Below the pieces are notes generated by a model. That model was not told the origin of the DNA and ran no database searches. It saw only the letters and a list, made by a program, of their open reading frames with translations. Position numbers and translations under genes: made by a program. This document shows positions 23,379 to 34,312 of a stretch of 47,892 nt of DNA, piece by piece; position 1 is the first letter of the stretch, and the number at the start of each line of letters is the position of its first letter. Source of the DNA: Enterovibrio nigricans DSM 22720 (GTDB lineage: Bacteria; Pseudomonadota; Gammaproteobacteria; Enterobacterales; Vibrionaceae); contig NZ_FUXU01000033.1 of NCBI RefSeq assembly GCF_900167155.1, positions 1 to 47,892 of the forward strand, in the 5' to 3' direction.

Positions 23379-24920
23379 ATGCAACTTAATTCCACGGAAA
23401 TTAGCGATCTGATCAAACAACGAATTGAAAAATTCAACGTTGTTAGTGAAGCTCGCAACGAAGGTACCATCGTGTCAGTCAGTGACGGTATCATTCGTAT
23501 CCATGGCCTTGCTGACGCTATGCAAGGTGAAATGATTGAACTACCTGGCAACCGCTATGCACTCGCGCTTAACCTTGAGCGTGATTCTGTTGGTGCGGTT
23601 GTTATGGGCCCTTATGCTGACCTTCAGGAAGGCATGAAAGTAACCGGTACAGGTCGCATTCTTGAAGTACCAGTAGGTCCAGAACTGCTGGGTCGTGTGG
23701 TTAACACTTTGGGTGAACCTATCGATGGTAAAGGTCCTATCAATGCAGCACTGACTTCTCCTGTAGAAGTGATTGCGCCTGGCGTTATCGCACGTCAGTC
23801 GGTAGACCAACCTGTACAAACCGGTTACAAGGCGGTTGACGCCATGATCCCAATCGGCCGTGGCCAGCGTGAGCTAGTTATCGGTGACCGTCAGACCGGC
23901 AAAACGGCGCTGGCAATCGATGCGATCATTAACCAGAAAAACTCTGGTATTTACTCTATCTACGTGGCTATCGGCCAGAAAGCGTCAACAATCGCGAACG
24001 TTGTACGTAAACTGGAAGAGCATGACGCACTGAAAAACACCATCGTTGTTGTGGCATCTGCTTCTGAAGCAGCGGCTTCGCAATACTTGGCACCGTATTC
24101 AGGTTGTGCGATGGGTGAATACTTCCGCGATCGCGGTGAAGATGCACTGATCGTTTATGATGATCTGTCTAAGCAAGCTGTTGCTTATCGTCAGATTTCT
24201 CTATTGCTGCGTCGCCCACCAGGCCGTGAAGCATTCCCAGGTGATGTTTTCTATCTTCACTCTCGTTTGCTCGAACGTGCGGCACGTGTAAATGCGGATT
24301 ACGTTGAAAAGTTCACCAATGGTGAAGTGAAAGGCAAAACCGGTTCTTTGACCGCACTGCCAATCATTGAAACCCAGGCGGGTGACGTATCTGCATTCGT
24401 TCCTACCAACGTTATCTCGATCACTGATGGTCAGATCTTCCTGCAATCCGAACTGTTTAACTCAGGCATCCGTCCTGCTGTTGACCCAGGTATTTCGGTA
24501 TCACGTGTAGGTGGTTCAGCTCAGACCAAGATCATTAAGAAACTGTCTGGTGGTATCCGTACTGCACTGGCTCAGTATCGTGAACTGGCGGCTTTCGCAC
24601 AGTTCTCTTCTGACCTTGATGAAGCGACTAAAAAGCAGCTGAATCATGGTCAAAAAGTGACTGAGTTAATGAAGCAGAAGCAATATGCACCAATGTCTGT
24701 GTTTGAGCAGGGATTGATGATTTTTGCAGCTGAAAAAGGCCATCTGTCAGACGTTGAGCTGACTAAGCTGGCTGACTTCGAAGCTGCTCTATTGGCATAT
24801 GCTAAAGGTCAGTTTGCCGAGCTGGTCGCTCTCATCGATGAGACTGGCGACTACAACAGCGATATTGAAGCTCAACTGGCGAAGCTGGTTGAAGACTTTA
24901 AGGCAACGCAAACCTGGTAA
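23379..24920 (+). CDS. atpA: ATP synthase F1 subunit alpha
   Basis: Non-catalytic nucleotide-binding subunit, 513 aa as in E. coli when started at the ATG at 23379 ([16 protein letters not shown], with GGAG six bases upstream). The longer frame would overlap atpH and lacks a good ribosome binding site. Walker [11 protein letters not shown] (about 169-178), and [23 protein letters not shown] region present. Confidence 0.98.
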   Translation: MQLNSTEISDLIKQRIEKFNVVSEARNEGTIVSVSDGIIRIHGLADAMQGEMIELPGNRYALALNLERDSVGAVVMGPYADLQEGMKVTGTGRILEVPVGPELLGRVVNTLGEPIDGKGPINAALTSPVEVIAPGVIARQSVDQPVQTGYKAVDAMIPIGRGQRELVIGDRQTGKTALAIDAIINQKNSGIYSIYVAIGQKASTIANVVRKLEEHDALKNTIVVVASASEAAASQYLAPYSGCAMGEYFRDRGEDALIVYDDLSKQAVAYRQISLLLRRPPGREAFPGDVFYLHSRLLERAARVNADYVEKFTNGEVKGKTGSLTALPIIETQAGDVSAFVPTNVISITDGQIFLQSELFNSGIRPAVDPGISVSRVGGSAQTKIIKKLSGGIRTALAQYRELAAFAQFSSDLDEATKKQLNHGQKVTELMKQKQYAPMSVFEQGLMIFAAEKGHLSDVELTKLADFEAALLAYAKGQFAELVALIDETGDYNSDIEAQLAKLVEDFKATQTW

Positions 24921-24926
24921 TGCGTG

Positions 24927-24948
24927 GAAGGCCGCGAAAGCGGCCTTC
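24927..24948 (+). promoter_or_regulatory. Intra-operon hairpin between atpA and atpG
   Basis: GAAGGCCGC-GAAA-GCGGCCTTC: a perfect 9-bp GC-rich stem capped by a GNRA tetraloop, with no following T-run. It could protect the upstream mRNA from 3' exonucleases, or lower atpG output relative to atpA to match the 3:1 subunit ratio. Function is inferred. Confidence 0.7.
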
Positions 24949-24966
24949 TGACAACGGAGAGTAACG

Positions 24967-27272
<2,306 letters not shown>

Positions 27273-27290
27273 CGGTTGTTAGGAGGCGAT

Positions 27291-27713
27291 ATGGCAGCGA
27301 TGACCTTCCACCTGGATGTAGTAAGTGCGGAGAAACAATTGTTTTCTGGCCGAGCTGAATCTATTCAGGTTACTGGTAGCGAAGGTGAACTGGGAATTCA
27401 TCCTAGTCACACCCCGCTGCTGACCGCCATTACGCCAGGTATGATCCGTATTATCAAACAGCATGGTCATGAAGAGGTAATTTATCTCTCTGGCGGTATG
27501 TTGGAAGTGCAGCCAAGTACGGTAACCGTACTGGCAGATACTGCAATTCGCGGTGTCGATTTGGATCAAGCTAAGGCAGAAGAAGCAAAGCGCCGTGCTG
27601 AGGACCGTATCCTCAACAAGCATGGAGATATGGACTTTGCTCAGGCGGCCAGTGATCTGGCAAAAGCGATAGCCCAGCTGCGAGTAATCGAGCTGACGAA
27701 AAAGGCACGCTAA
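27291..27713 (+). CDS. atpC: ATP synthase F1 subunit epsilon
   Basis: Rotor subunit and inhibitor, 140 aa from the ATG at 27291 ([20 protein letters not shown]). AGGAGG lies directly upstream at good spacing, so the TTG at 27276 is rejected. Last gene of the operon, followed by a strong terminator. Confidence 0.97.
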   Translation: MAAMTFHLDVVSAEKQLFSGRAESIQVTGSEGELGIHPSHTPLLTAITPGMIRIIKQHGHEEVIYLSGGMLEVQPSTVTVLADTAIRGVDLDQAKAEEAKRRAEDRILNKHGDMDFAQAASDLAKAIAQLRVIELTKKAR

Positions 27714-27736
27714 ACCCAGTAACGCACCAAAGCTGA

Positions 27737-27768
27737 AAGGCGACCTTTGTAGGTCGCCTTTTTATTTT
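27737..27768 (+). terminator. Intrinsic terminator of the atp operon
   Basis: AAGGCGACCT-TTGT-AGGTCGCCTT followed by TTTATTTTT: a perfect 10-bp stem. Confidence 0.9.
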
Positions 27769-27848
27769 TAGTGATCCATCATTAAACGGTGCCTAGTAAA
27801 ATCGATGTTGTGTCGGTAAATTTCAACTTTATTGAGTGATTTATCCCG

Positions 27849-27877
27849 TTTATGACGGCAAACAGCTACAATATAAT
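27849..27877 (+). promoter_or_regulatory. Candidate glmU promoter
   Basis: TTTATG, 17-base spacer and a perfect TATAAT (27872-27877), about 45 bp upstream of the ATG. Confidence 0.5.
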
Positions 27878-27921
27878 CCATTAATTTAACGTGTAATCTA
27901 GATACAAAGGAAGTCGACTTC

Positions 27922-29283
27922 ATGAGTTTCAGTGCTGTGATTCTGGCTGCGGGTAAAGGAACCCGTATGTATTCTAATCTGCCAAAAGTTCTCCATACTC
28001 TGGCAGGCAAGCCAATGGTCAAGCATGTGATTGATACATGCACCTCTTTGGGGGCTAAAAACCTCCATTTGGTATATGGTCATGGCGGCGAGGCAATGAA
28101 AGCAGCATTGGTCGAAGAGCCTGTTCATCGGGTGCTACAGGCAGAGCAACTAGGCACTGGCCATGCTGTCGCGCAGGCTGCCCCTGAATTTCATGATGAT
28201 GAGCAAGTACTGATCCTTTACGGGGATGTACCGCTGATATCAGAACAAACAATTGAAAACCTGCTTGATGCACAGCCTACAGATGGCATTGCACTCTTAA
28301 CGGTTGTGTTAGATAACCCATCGGGTTATGGGCGTATAGTTCGTCGTAATGGACCTGTCGTTGCGATTGTAGAAGATAAAGATGCGTCTCAAGAGCAAAA
28401 GCTGATTAAAGAAATAAATACGGGTGTGATGGTCGCAACCGGCCGTGATTTACGCCGTTGGTTAGCTGCACTGAAAAATGAAAATGCGCAGGGTGAATAT
28501 TACCTGACGGACGTCATCGCGATTGCTCACGCGGAAGGTCGCGCGGTAGAGGCGGTTCACCCAGAAAGTGCGATTGAAGTGGAAGGTGTTAATAACCGCA
28601 TTCAATTAGCGAGACTAGAGCGTGCGTTCCAAGCGGATCAAGCCGAGAGACTGTTGGAAAGCGGTGTGATGCTGCGCGACCCATCTCGTTTTGACCTTCG
28701 CGGTCAACTGCAATGTGGCACTGATGTCGAAATTGACGTTAATGTAGTTATCGAAGGTTCCGTTACCTTGGGTGACAATGTATTTATCGGTGCTGGATGT
28801 GTACTGAAAGATTGTGAAATTGACGACAACACAGTTGTTCGTCCTTATAGCGTGATTGAAGGTGCATCTGTGGGCGAAGACTGCACGGTAGGGCCGTTTA
28901 CCCGTCTTCGTCCTGGTGCTGAGCTGGTGGGTGATTCTCACGTGGGTAATTTCGTGGAAGTGAAAAACGCACGCTTGGGTCAAGGTTCGAAGGCAAACCA
29001 CCTGACTTATCTAGGGGACGCTGAAATAGGCGATCGCGTGAATATCGGTGCGGGTACGATTACCTGTAACTACGACGGCGCGAATAAACATAAAACCATT
29101 ATTGAAGATGATGTTTTTGTGGGCTCTGACAGTCAGCTAGTGGCACCCGTAACCATTAAGAAAGGCGCAACCGTCGGTGCGGGTACGACGGTGACGGCGA
29201 ATGTGGGTGAAGACCAACTCATTATTACGCGTACGAAAGCGAGAACCCTTGATGGCTGGCAGCGTCCCATCAAGAACAAATAA
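27922..29283 (+). CDS. glmU: Bifunctional GlcN-1-P acetyltransferase / UDP-GlcNAc pyrophosphorylase
   Basis: Makes UDP-GlcNAc for peptidoglycan and LPS in two steps. 453 aa. N-terminal uridylyltransferase with LAAGKGTRM (8-16); C-terminal left-handed beta helix of hexapeptide repeats (about 255-430) with [31 protein letters not shown] precedes the ATG. It acts after GlmS, encoded 2 kb downstream, beyond the tRNA cluster. Confidence 0.98.
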   Translation: MSFSAVILAAGKGTRMYSNLPKVLHTLAGKPMVKHVIDTCTSLGAKNLHLVYGHGGEAMKAALVEEPVHRVLQAEQLGTGHAVAQAAPEFHDDEQVLILYGDVPLISEQTIENLLDAQPTDGIALLTVVLDNPSGYGRIVRRNGPVVAIVEDKDASQEQKLIKEINTGVMVATGRDLRRWLAALKNENAQGEYYLTDVIAIAHAEGRAVEAVHPESAIEVEGVNNRIQLARLERAFQADQAERLLESGVMLRDPSRFDLRGQLQCGTDVEIDVNVVIEGSVTLGDNVFIGAGCVLKDCEIDDNTVVRPYSVIEGASVGEDCTVGPFTRLRPGAELVGDSHVGNFVEVKNARLGQGSKANHLTYLGDAEIGDRVNIGAGTITCNYDGANKHKTIIEDDVFVGSDSQLVAPVTIKKGATVGAGTTVTANVGEDQLIITRTKARTLDGWQRPIKNK

Positions 29284-29298
29284 TCGTCAATATTGAAG

Positions 29299-29326
29299 AA
29301 AAAACACCGCAAAAGCGGTGTTTTTT
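29299..29326 (+). terminator. Intrinsic terminator after glmU
   Basis: AAAAAACACCGC-AAAA-GCGGTGTTTTTT. Confidence 0.9.
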
Positions 29327-29366
29327 CGTTTTTTGGTCAAAACGACAGCAAACGGAAAAATGGGGG

Positions 29367-29395
29367 TTGACGGCCTACCCAATCCGCAATATTAT
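29367..29395 (+). promoter_or_regulatory. Promoter of the tRNA cluster
   Basis: TTGACG (29367-29372), 17-base spacer and TATTAT (29390-29395), followed by the GC-rich discriminator CGCGCC typical of stringently controlled stable RNA promoters. It starts 12 bp before the first tRNA. Confidence 0.7.
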
Positions 29396-29407
29396 ACGCG
29401 CCTCTGT

Positions 29408-29482
29408 TGGGGTATCGCCAAGCGGTAAGGCAGCGGCTTTTGATGCCGCCATTCCCTGGTTCGAATCCAGGTACCCCAGCCA
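29408..29482 (+). tRNA. tRNA-Gln (anticodon UUG), copy 1
   Basis: 75 nt including encoded CCA. Acceptor TGGGGTA pairs with TACCCCA, anticodon loop CTTTTGA with TTG, and T-loop TTCGAAT. Identical to the second copy at 29710. Confidence 0.97.
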
Positions 29483-29486
29483 GAAT

Positions 29487-29563
29487 GCGACCGTAGCTCA
29501 GCTGGATAGAGTACCTGGCTACGAACCAGGCGGTCGGAGGTTCGAATCCTCCCGGTCGCGCCA
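29487..29563 (+). tRNA. tRNA-Arg (anticodon ACG)
   Basis: 77 nt with CCA. Acceptor GCGACCG, anticodon stem CCTGG/CCAGG with loop CTACGAA (ACG), T-loop TTCGAAT. The A34 would be inosine after TadA action. Confidence 0.97.
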
Positions 29564-29600
29564 TCTCCTCCTTTTCGAAGGTTGAGATACACAATCAGAT

Positions 29601-29669
29601 GCGGAAGTGGCGAAATTGGTAGACGCACCAGATTTAGGTTCTGGCGCCGCAAGGTGTGAGAGTTCAAGT
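29601..29669 (+). pseudogene. 3'-truncated tRNA-Leu (UAG) copy
   Basis: The first 69 nt are identical to the intact tRNA-Leu at 30103-30187, up to the T-loop TTCAAGT. The 3' half of the T-stem, the acceptor 3' strand and CCA (16 nt) are missing. They are replaced by GTGAAAGCC... and a small hairpin (ATCATGC-TTTTA-GCGTGAT), and then the second tRNA-Gln. It cannot fold into a mature tRNA. It looks like a rearrangement or deletion scar, or an assembly error. Confidence 0.85.
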
Positions 29670-29709
29670 GTGAAAGCCTTTAAGGATCATGCTTTTAGCG
29701 TGATGCTGT

Positions 29710-29784
29710 TGGGGTATCGCCAAGCGGTAAGGCAGCGGCTTTTGATGCCGCCATTCCCTGGTTCGAATCCAGGTACCCCAGCCA
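29710..29784 (+). tRNA. tRNA-Gln (anticodon UUG), copy 2
   Basis: 75 nt with CCA, identical in sequence to the copy at 29408-29482. Both are preceded by CTGT. It lies directly after the truncated tRNA-Leu. Confidence 0.97.
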
Positions 29785-29795
29785 TATTTTGGCAT

Positions 29796-29872
29796 GGCTA
29801 CGTAGCTCAGTTGGTTAGAGCACATCACTCATAATGATGGGGTCACAGGTTCGAATCCCGTCGTAGCCACCA
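29796..29872 (+). tRNA. Elongator tRNA-Met (anticodon CAU)
   Basis: 77 nt with CCA. Acceptor GGCTACG/CGTAGCC, anticodon loop CTCATAA. It matches the E. coli elongator tRNA-Met sequence as I recall it. The A1-type elongator acceptor (G1-C72 paired) excludes the initiator. Confidence 0.96.
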
Positions 29873-29880
29873 TTTATACC

Positions 29881-29911
29881 GAAAGTATTAAGTCGTGTAC
29901 TAAATACTTTC
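29881..29911. repeat. Inverted repeat in the tRNA spacer
   Basis: GAAAGTATT-(13)-AATACTTTC, a perfect 9-bp stem between tRNA-Met and tRNA-Leu. A shorter palindrome, GAGTT-ATA-AACTC (29941-29953), follows. They are probably transcript-processing structures. Confidence 0.6.
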
Positions 29912-29971
29912 AAACGGACTGATACACTACCAAGTGTCTAGAGTTATAAACTCAAAGTCTGAGAAAAACAT

Positions 29972-30058
29972 GCGGTGGTGGCGGAATTGGTAGACGCGCT
30001 AGCTTCAGGTGCTAGTGTCCTAACGGATGTGAGGGTTCAAGTCCCTCCCTCCGCACCA
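29972..30058 (+). tRNA. tRNA-Leu (anticodon CAG)
   Basis: 87 nt with CCA. Anticodon stem CTAGC/GCTAG with loop TTCAGGT (CAG). Long variable arm TGTCCTAACGGATGT typical of class II tRNA. Confidence 0.96.
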
Positions 30059-30102
30059 GATTTACTGTCCTTTTTAAAGAAGGGATAGACAAAAAGAAAT
30101 AC

Positions 30103-30187
30103 GCGGAAGTGGCGAAATTGGTAGACGCACCAGATTTAGGTTCTGGCGCCGCAAGGTGTGAGAGTTCAAGTCTCTCCTTCCGCACCA
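30103..30187 (+). tRNA. tRNA-Leu (anticodon UAG)
   Basis: 85 nt with CCA. Anticodon loop TTTAGGT (TAG), variable arm CGCCGCAAGGTGT, T-stem GAGAG/CTCTC. It is the intact counterpart of the truncated copy at 29601, and the last tRNA before the terminator. Confidence 0.97.
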
Positions 30188-30190
30188 CAT

Positions 30191-30222
30191 AAAAAAGCAG
30201 GCTCTTGTAGCCTGCTTTTTTT
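30191..30222 (+). terminator. Intrinsic terminator of the tRNA cluster
   Basis: AAAAAAGCAGGCT-CTTGT-AGCCTGCTTTTTTT. Confidence 0.92.
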
Positions 30223-30372
30223 GTATCTGTTGATCCGTCCTAGAGTCAGTCGTTTTCGACGCTATGTGCTCCAGAGTCTCTCCTTGTTAATATCTGTATA
30301 ATTCCGTTTTGTGCGCCGGATCAATTCCTTGTGAGTTCACTCGCATTTTAATTCAAATATCTCGCTAAATTG

Positions 30373-30395
30373 TATAATATCTTTCGAAACGAAAG
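30373..30395 (+). promoter_or_regulatory. -10 element and probable operator of the DeoR-family gene
   Basis: A perfect TATAAT (30373-30378) is followed two bases later by the palindrome CTTTCG-AAA-CGAAAG (30381-30395) at the expected transcription start. The placement suggests autorepression by the DeoR-type regulator just downstream. I see no strong -35 element. Confidence 0.55.
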
Positions 30396-30407
30396 TTTGG
30401 TGGTTAC

Positions 30408-31169
30408 ATGTCGAAACGTAATACTCAACAAAGGCGTCATGCTATCGTTGCAAGACTGACTGAAAAGGGCAAAGTCAGTGTAGATGAGCTTTCATCTCTC
30501 TTTGAAACGTCAGAAGTCACGATACGTAAAGACCTTGCAGAGCTAGAGAAAAATGGAATTTTGCTTCGACGATATGGTGGTGCTGTTCCGATACCACATG
30601 AAATGGTTTCGGATAATGCGGTAAAAGTTTCGGATCAAAAGTTAGCGATCGCAAAAATGGCGGTAAGTAGGATCCGAGACCATAATCGAATTGTAGTGGA
30701 TAGCGGATCAACAACCGCTGCGTTGATTCCGCTGCTCAATCATAAACGTGGTTTGGTCGTGATGACGAATTCACTCAATGTTGCGCAAGCAATTAAAGAG
30801 TTGGAAAACGAACCGACGTTGTTGATGACGGGCGGCACCTGGGACCCGCATTCTGAGGCATTTCAGGGACAAGTGGCAGAACAGGCTTTACGCGCCTACG
30901 ACTTTGATCAGCTCTTTATTGGGGCGGATGGTATTGATGTGGAGCGCGGCACAACGACATTCAATGAAATTGTCGGTTTAAGTCGCGTCATGTCAGAGGT
31001 GTCTCGTGAAGTCATTGTGCTAATTGAATCGGACAAGATTGGACGTAAGATCCCTAATCTTGAGTTGCCTTGGCTGGCCATTAGTACCGTCATTACGGAT
31101 AGCAGTATCGATAACACCACCAAACGGGCCATTGAAAAGATGGGGACAGAGGTGATCTGCGCCCCTTAA
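30408..31169 (+). CDS. DeoR/GlpR-family transcriptional regulator, probable regulator of glmS
   Basis: 253 aa. N-terminal DeoR winged helix (about 6-57) with VSVDELSSLFETSEVTIRKDLAELEKNGILLRRYGGA, the family signature. The C-terminal sugar-phosphate-sensing domain contains DSGSTTAALIP, MTNSLNVAQ and FIGADGID. It ends 18 bp before glmS, so the two are probably co-transcribed. A phosphorylated amino sugar is a plausible ligand. Similar genes sit beside glmS in related marine gammaproteobacteria, but the specific target here is inferred from position. Confidence 0.9.
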   Translation: MSKRNTQQRRHAIVARLTEKGKVSVDELSSLFETSEVTIRKDLAELEKNGILLRRYGGAVPIPHEMVSDNAVKVSDQKLAIAKMAVSRIRDHNRIVVDSGSTTAALIPLLNHKRGLVVMTNSLNVAQAIKELENEPTLLMTGGTWDPHSEAFQGQVAEQALRAYDFDQLFIGADGIDVERGTTTFNEIVGLSRVMSEVSREVIVLIESDKIGRKIPNLELPWLAISTVITDSSIDNTTKRAIEKMGTEVICAP

Positions 31170-31187
31170 CATTAATTGGGGTTAACT

Positions 31188-33023
31188 ATGTGTGGAATTG
31201 TGGGTGCTGTTGCACAGCGGGACATTGCGGAGATATTACTAGAAGGGCTGCGTCGTCTGGAGTATCGAGGGTATGACTCGTCGGGATTGGCAATTGTCGA
31301 TTCCGAGAAGACACTGATGAGAGTGCGCCGTGTCGGCAAAGTAAAAATGCTCTCCGATACTCTTGCGGAGCGACCTATTGCTGGTGGTACTGGGATTGCC
31401 CATACCCGATGGGCCACACATGGTGAGCCGAGTGAAGCTAATGCCCATCCCCACACCTCTGGCGAGAACATCGCCATTGTGCATAACGGCATCATTGAAA
31501 ATCATGAAGCGCTACGTGCACTGTTGCAATCGCGTGGCTATGTCTTTTCGTCACAGACAGATACTGAAGTGATCGCGCATCTGGTGGATTGGGAGCTTGC
31601 TCAAGGTGGTTCACTATTGCAAGCATTCCAACGTACAGTCGGCCAGCTAGACGGTGCTTATGGTACGGTTGTGATGGATCGCCGAGACCCTGATAGATTA
31701 ATTGCTGCGCGCTCTGGCAGCCCATTTGTGATAGGGCTGGGTATCGGAGAAAACTTTTTTGCCTCTGATCAGCTTGCCCTGCTTTCCGTGACGCGTCGTT
31801 TTATTTTCCTTGAAGAAGGCGATGTCGCAGAAATTACCCGTCGAGAAGTGAATATTTGCAATTTGCAAGGCGAGCCCGTCAGCCGAGAAATTCATGAGTC
31901 ATCTCTTGAGCATGATGCGGCCGACAAAGGCCCCTACCGTCACTACATGCAAAAAGAGGTATTTGAACAGCCTTCTGCCATCATTAATACCCTTGAAGGA
32001 CGCGTCGATAACGATACTGTGCGCATAGAAAGCATTGGGCACGGCGCATCAGACATTCTGGCGCGTGCTGAGCATATTCAAATCGTTGCTTGTGGTACCT
32101 CCTACAATGCGGGCTTTGTTGCTAAATACTGGTTTGAATCCATCGCAGGCGTAAGTTGTGACGTGGAAATCGCGTCAGAGTTTCGTTATCGAAACTTTGT
32201 CACCCGTCCAAACAGCCTTCTCATCACACTTTCTCAATCCGGTGAAACCGCGGATACGCTGGCTGCGCTTCGCTTAGCGAAAGAGCGTGGTTTTATGTCG
32301 GCAATGACAGTGTGTAATGTTGCGGGTTCTTCGCTTGTCAGAGAGTCGGACTTGGCTTTTATGACTCGCGCGGGTACCGAAATTGGTGTGGCATCGACTA
32401 AAGCGTTTACGACGCAGTTGACAGCATTGCTTATGTTGGTAACAGCATTAGGGAAGATCAAAGACCATGTTGATCGCGATCAGGAAGCCAGAATCGTTCA
32501 TGCTCTGCACCGATTGCCAAATGATATCGAGCAAGCACTGTTGCTGGATAAGCAGATAGAGCTGCTTGCCGAGGATTTTGCAGAAAAGCATCATGCACTG
32601 TTTCTGGGGCGTGGCGAGTTTTACCCTATTGCCATGGAGTCAGCGCTTAAGCTCAAAGAGATATCTTACATTCATGCGGAAGCGTATGCCGCGGGTGAGT
32701 TGAAACATGGGCCGCTCGCCTTGATTGACGCCGATATGCCAGTGATTGTTATTGCGCCTAACAATGATTTACTCGAAAAGCTCAAATCTAATATTGAAGA
32801 GGTGCGTGCTCGTGGTGGGCAGCTTTATGTTTTTGCAGACAAAGAAGCAGGCTTTGAAAGCAGTGTAGGAATGTCCATTGTCGCGATGCCACATGTGGAT
32901 GCCATCAGTGCGCCGATCTTTTATACAATACCGATGCAATTATTGTCGTATCACGTTGCGTTAATCAAAGGGACGGACGTTGATCAACCTAGAAACCTCG
33001 CGAAAGCTGTGACGGTAGAGTGA
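31188..33023 (+). CDS. glmS: Glutamine-fructose-6-phosphate aminotransferase
   Basis: Makes glucosamine-6-phosphate, the first step of the GlmS-GlmM-GlmU pathway. 611 aa starting MCGIVGAV, where Cys2 becomes the N-terminal nucleophile, so the ATG at 31188 is required and the upstream TTG is rejected. Two SIS domains: [13 protein letters not shown] and the [17 protein letters not shown] to [13 protein letters not shown] region. C-terminal [13 protein letters not shown] is diagnostic. No glmS ribozyme is visible upstream. Confidence 0.98.
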   Translation: MCGIVGAVAQRDIAEILLEGLRRLEYRGYDSSGLAIVDSEKTLMRVRRVGKVKMLSDTLAERPIAGGTGIAHTRWATHGEPSEANAHPHTSGENIAIVHNGIIENHEALRALLQSRGYVFSSQTDTEVIAHLVDWELAQGGSLLQAFQRTVGQLDGAYGTVVMDRRDPDRLIAARSGSPFVIGLGIGENFFASDQLALLSVTRRFIFLEEGDVAEITRREVNICNLQGEPVSREIHESSLEHDAADKGPYRHYMQKEVFEQPSAIINTLEGRVDNDTVRIESIGHGASDILARAEHIQIVACGTSYNAGFVAKYWFESIAGVSCDVEIASEFRYRNFVTRPNSLLITLSQSGETADTLAALRLAKERGFMSAMTVCNVAGSSLVRESDLAFMTRAGTEIGVASTKAFTTQLTALLMLVTALGKIKDHVDRDQEARIVHALHRLPNDIEQALLLDKQIELLAEDFAEKHHALFLGRGEFYPIAMESALKLKEISYIHAEAYAAGELKHGPLALIDADMPVIVIAPNNDLLEKLKSNIEEVRARGGQLYVFADKEAGFESSVGMSIVAMPHVDAISAPIFYTIPMQLLSYHVALIKGTDVDQPRNLAKAVTVE

Positions 33024-33286
33024 TTTGCTAGACCATCGTAGAGACATCTTGGTGGCGAATCGCTATTTGCAACGTGAAAACCGTATACATCATTTGCATT
33101 TTGCAAATTATTTCGCACTCTTAATAAGACATCACGTCTAGAAAGACCAACAGTAAATTTTTGAATCTAATTAACTTATTGATTTTACTTTAAATAATAT
33201 CTGTCTAAATAGTTGGCGCGTATTGTGCATATTATCGATAAAACAGCACAAGAATAATCAAAGCTGTAAGTCGTAGGGATTGAAGT

Positions 33287-33658
33287 ATGATTGATTCAAA
33301 ATCGCAAGTCGCAAAACGCATCAAAGAAGCTCGTGAGTGGAAGGGTATCACTCAGGTGAAAATGGCAAAGCTACTCGACGTCGCTCGCCAAACGTATTTA
33401 GATATCGAAACAGGCAAGACAGAGCCTCGTGTTCGTATGCTGTCTGAAATTGCCGAAATTACTGAGCGCCCATTGGTGTGGTTTGTTTACGGTGATGCTG
33501 ATGTAGAACTGCATGATGTGCAGTACAAGCAGGATGTAAACCGCCTTCTTGAGCACTTCTCAAAATTGCCTCATGAAGCGCGTACAGCAATCTTGAATCA
33601 GAGTGTAAATATGGCTTCTTTTCTGGTGAATTATTCGAAACCAGCACAAAGTGGTTGA
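33287..33658 (+). CDS. Small XRE-family transcriptional regulator (paralogue 1)
   Basis: 123 aa. Helix-turn-helix at about 6-60: VAKRIKEAREWKGITQVKM then ARQTYLDIETGKTEPR. The C-terminal half (about 75-118) has RLLEHFSKLPHEARTAILNQ and is shared with the second XRE gene 230 bp downstream. AGGGA precedes the ATG. About 260 bp of gene-free DNA separates it from glmS. Target unknown. It looks chromosomal rather than phage-borne since no phage genes are near. Confidence 0.85.
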   Translation: MIDSKSQVAKRIKEAREWKGITQVKMAKLLDVARQTYLDIETGKTEPRVRMLSEIAEITERPLVWFVYGDADVELHDVQYKQDVNRLLEHFSKLPHEARTAILNQSVNMASFLVNYSKPAQSG

Positions 33659-33667
33659 GCACTCACT

Positions 33668-33685
33668 TACTTGGCAGGCCAAGTA
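33668..33685. promoter_or_regulatory. Inverted repeat between the two XRE genes
   Basis: TACTTGG-CAGG-CCAAGTA, a perfect 7-bp inverted repeat 10 bp after the first XRE gene. It has no T-run, so it may be an XRE operator or a weak transcript-end structure. Confidence 0.4.
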
Positions 33686-33887
33686 TAGCCTTGCCTGCGA
33701 AAATGGGTATTGCACATTAACGTTGTCATATGGCTTAGGCAACACCAGCCTTAATTCACAATTCAATGACGCTTTGCATGTGAAGGCAACCACGCTGTGC
33801 ATAATGCAGGATCTAGCAGTTAAGTGCGTTACGGGATCTGACTAAGGAAAGTTGGATATGTAACGACGAGTTGTGGGGCAATAAGCG

Positions 33888-34274
33888 ATGTTGATTGTCA
33901 AAGCTCATGTTGCTCAGCGTATCCGTGAAGCGCGAGAATATCGCGATATAACTCAAGTAGAGATGGCCAAATACCTTAGTGTTGCGCGCCAAACTTATCT
34001 CGATATTGAATCGGGTAAGACGGAGCCCAAAGTGTCATCTCTGGTTCTGATCGCTGAAGTAACTGGTCGTCCGTTAAATTGGTTGTTATACGGCGAAAGC
34101 TCACAAAGTGACATCGCGTTTACACACCGAGAAGAGTTGAATCGATTGCTAACACTATTTAGCAGTCTTCCTCAATCGGCACGTGATCTCGTGATGGAGC
34201 AGGCGTTACTGTTTGCCGAATACATGGTGAACATGCCCGTCAAGCAAGAGCCAGATAAAAACGAAAATCTCTAG
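33888..34274 (+). CDS. Small XRE-family transcriptional regulator (paralogue 2)
   Basis: 128 aa, clearly homologous to the preceding XRE protein over its whole length. It shares the helix-turn-helix VAQRIREAREYRDITQVEM then ARQTYLDIESGKTEPK, and the C-terminal RLLTLFSSLPQSARDLVMEQ. The ribosome binding site is weak (GGGGCA). It converges on ilvA, with a shared bidirectional terminator between them. A tandem duplication followed by divergence is the simplest origin. Confidence 0.85.
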   Translation: MLIVKAHVAQRIREAREYRDITQVEMAKYLSVARQTYLDIESGKTEPKVSSLVLIAEVTGRPLNWLLYGESSQSDIAFTHREELNRLLTLFSSLPQSARDLVMEQALLFAEYMVNMPVKQEPDKNENL

Positions 34275-34312
34275 AAAAAAAGCCCAGCAAATTGCTGGGC
34301 TTTTTCTTTTTT
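34274..34312. terminator. Bidirectional terminator between the second XRE gene and ilvA
   Basis: A-run, then AGCCCAGCAA and TTGCTGGGCT (34281-34301), then TTTTCTTTTTT. It serves both convergent genes. Confidence 0.9.

Noticed and set aside
31170-31187. glmS ribozyme or riboswitch
   Set aside because: Only 18 bp separate the DeoR gene from glmS, so there is no room for one.
33092-33108. Hairpin ATTTGC-ATTTT-GCAAAT after glmS as a terminator
   Set aside because: AT-rich weak 6-bp stem without a proper T-run.
33651-33845. 64-aa ORF in the spacer between the XRE genes
   Set aside because: Overlaps the end of the first XRE gene, has no ribosome binding site and no recognisable sequence; a similar-sized frame is open on the opposite strand.
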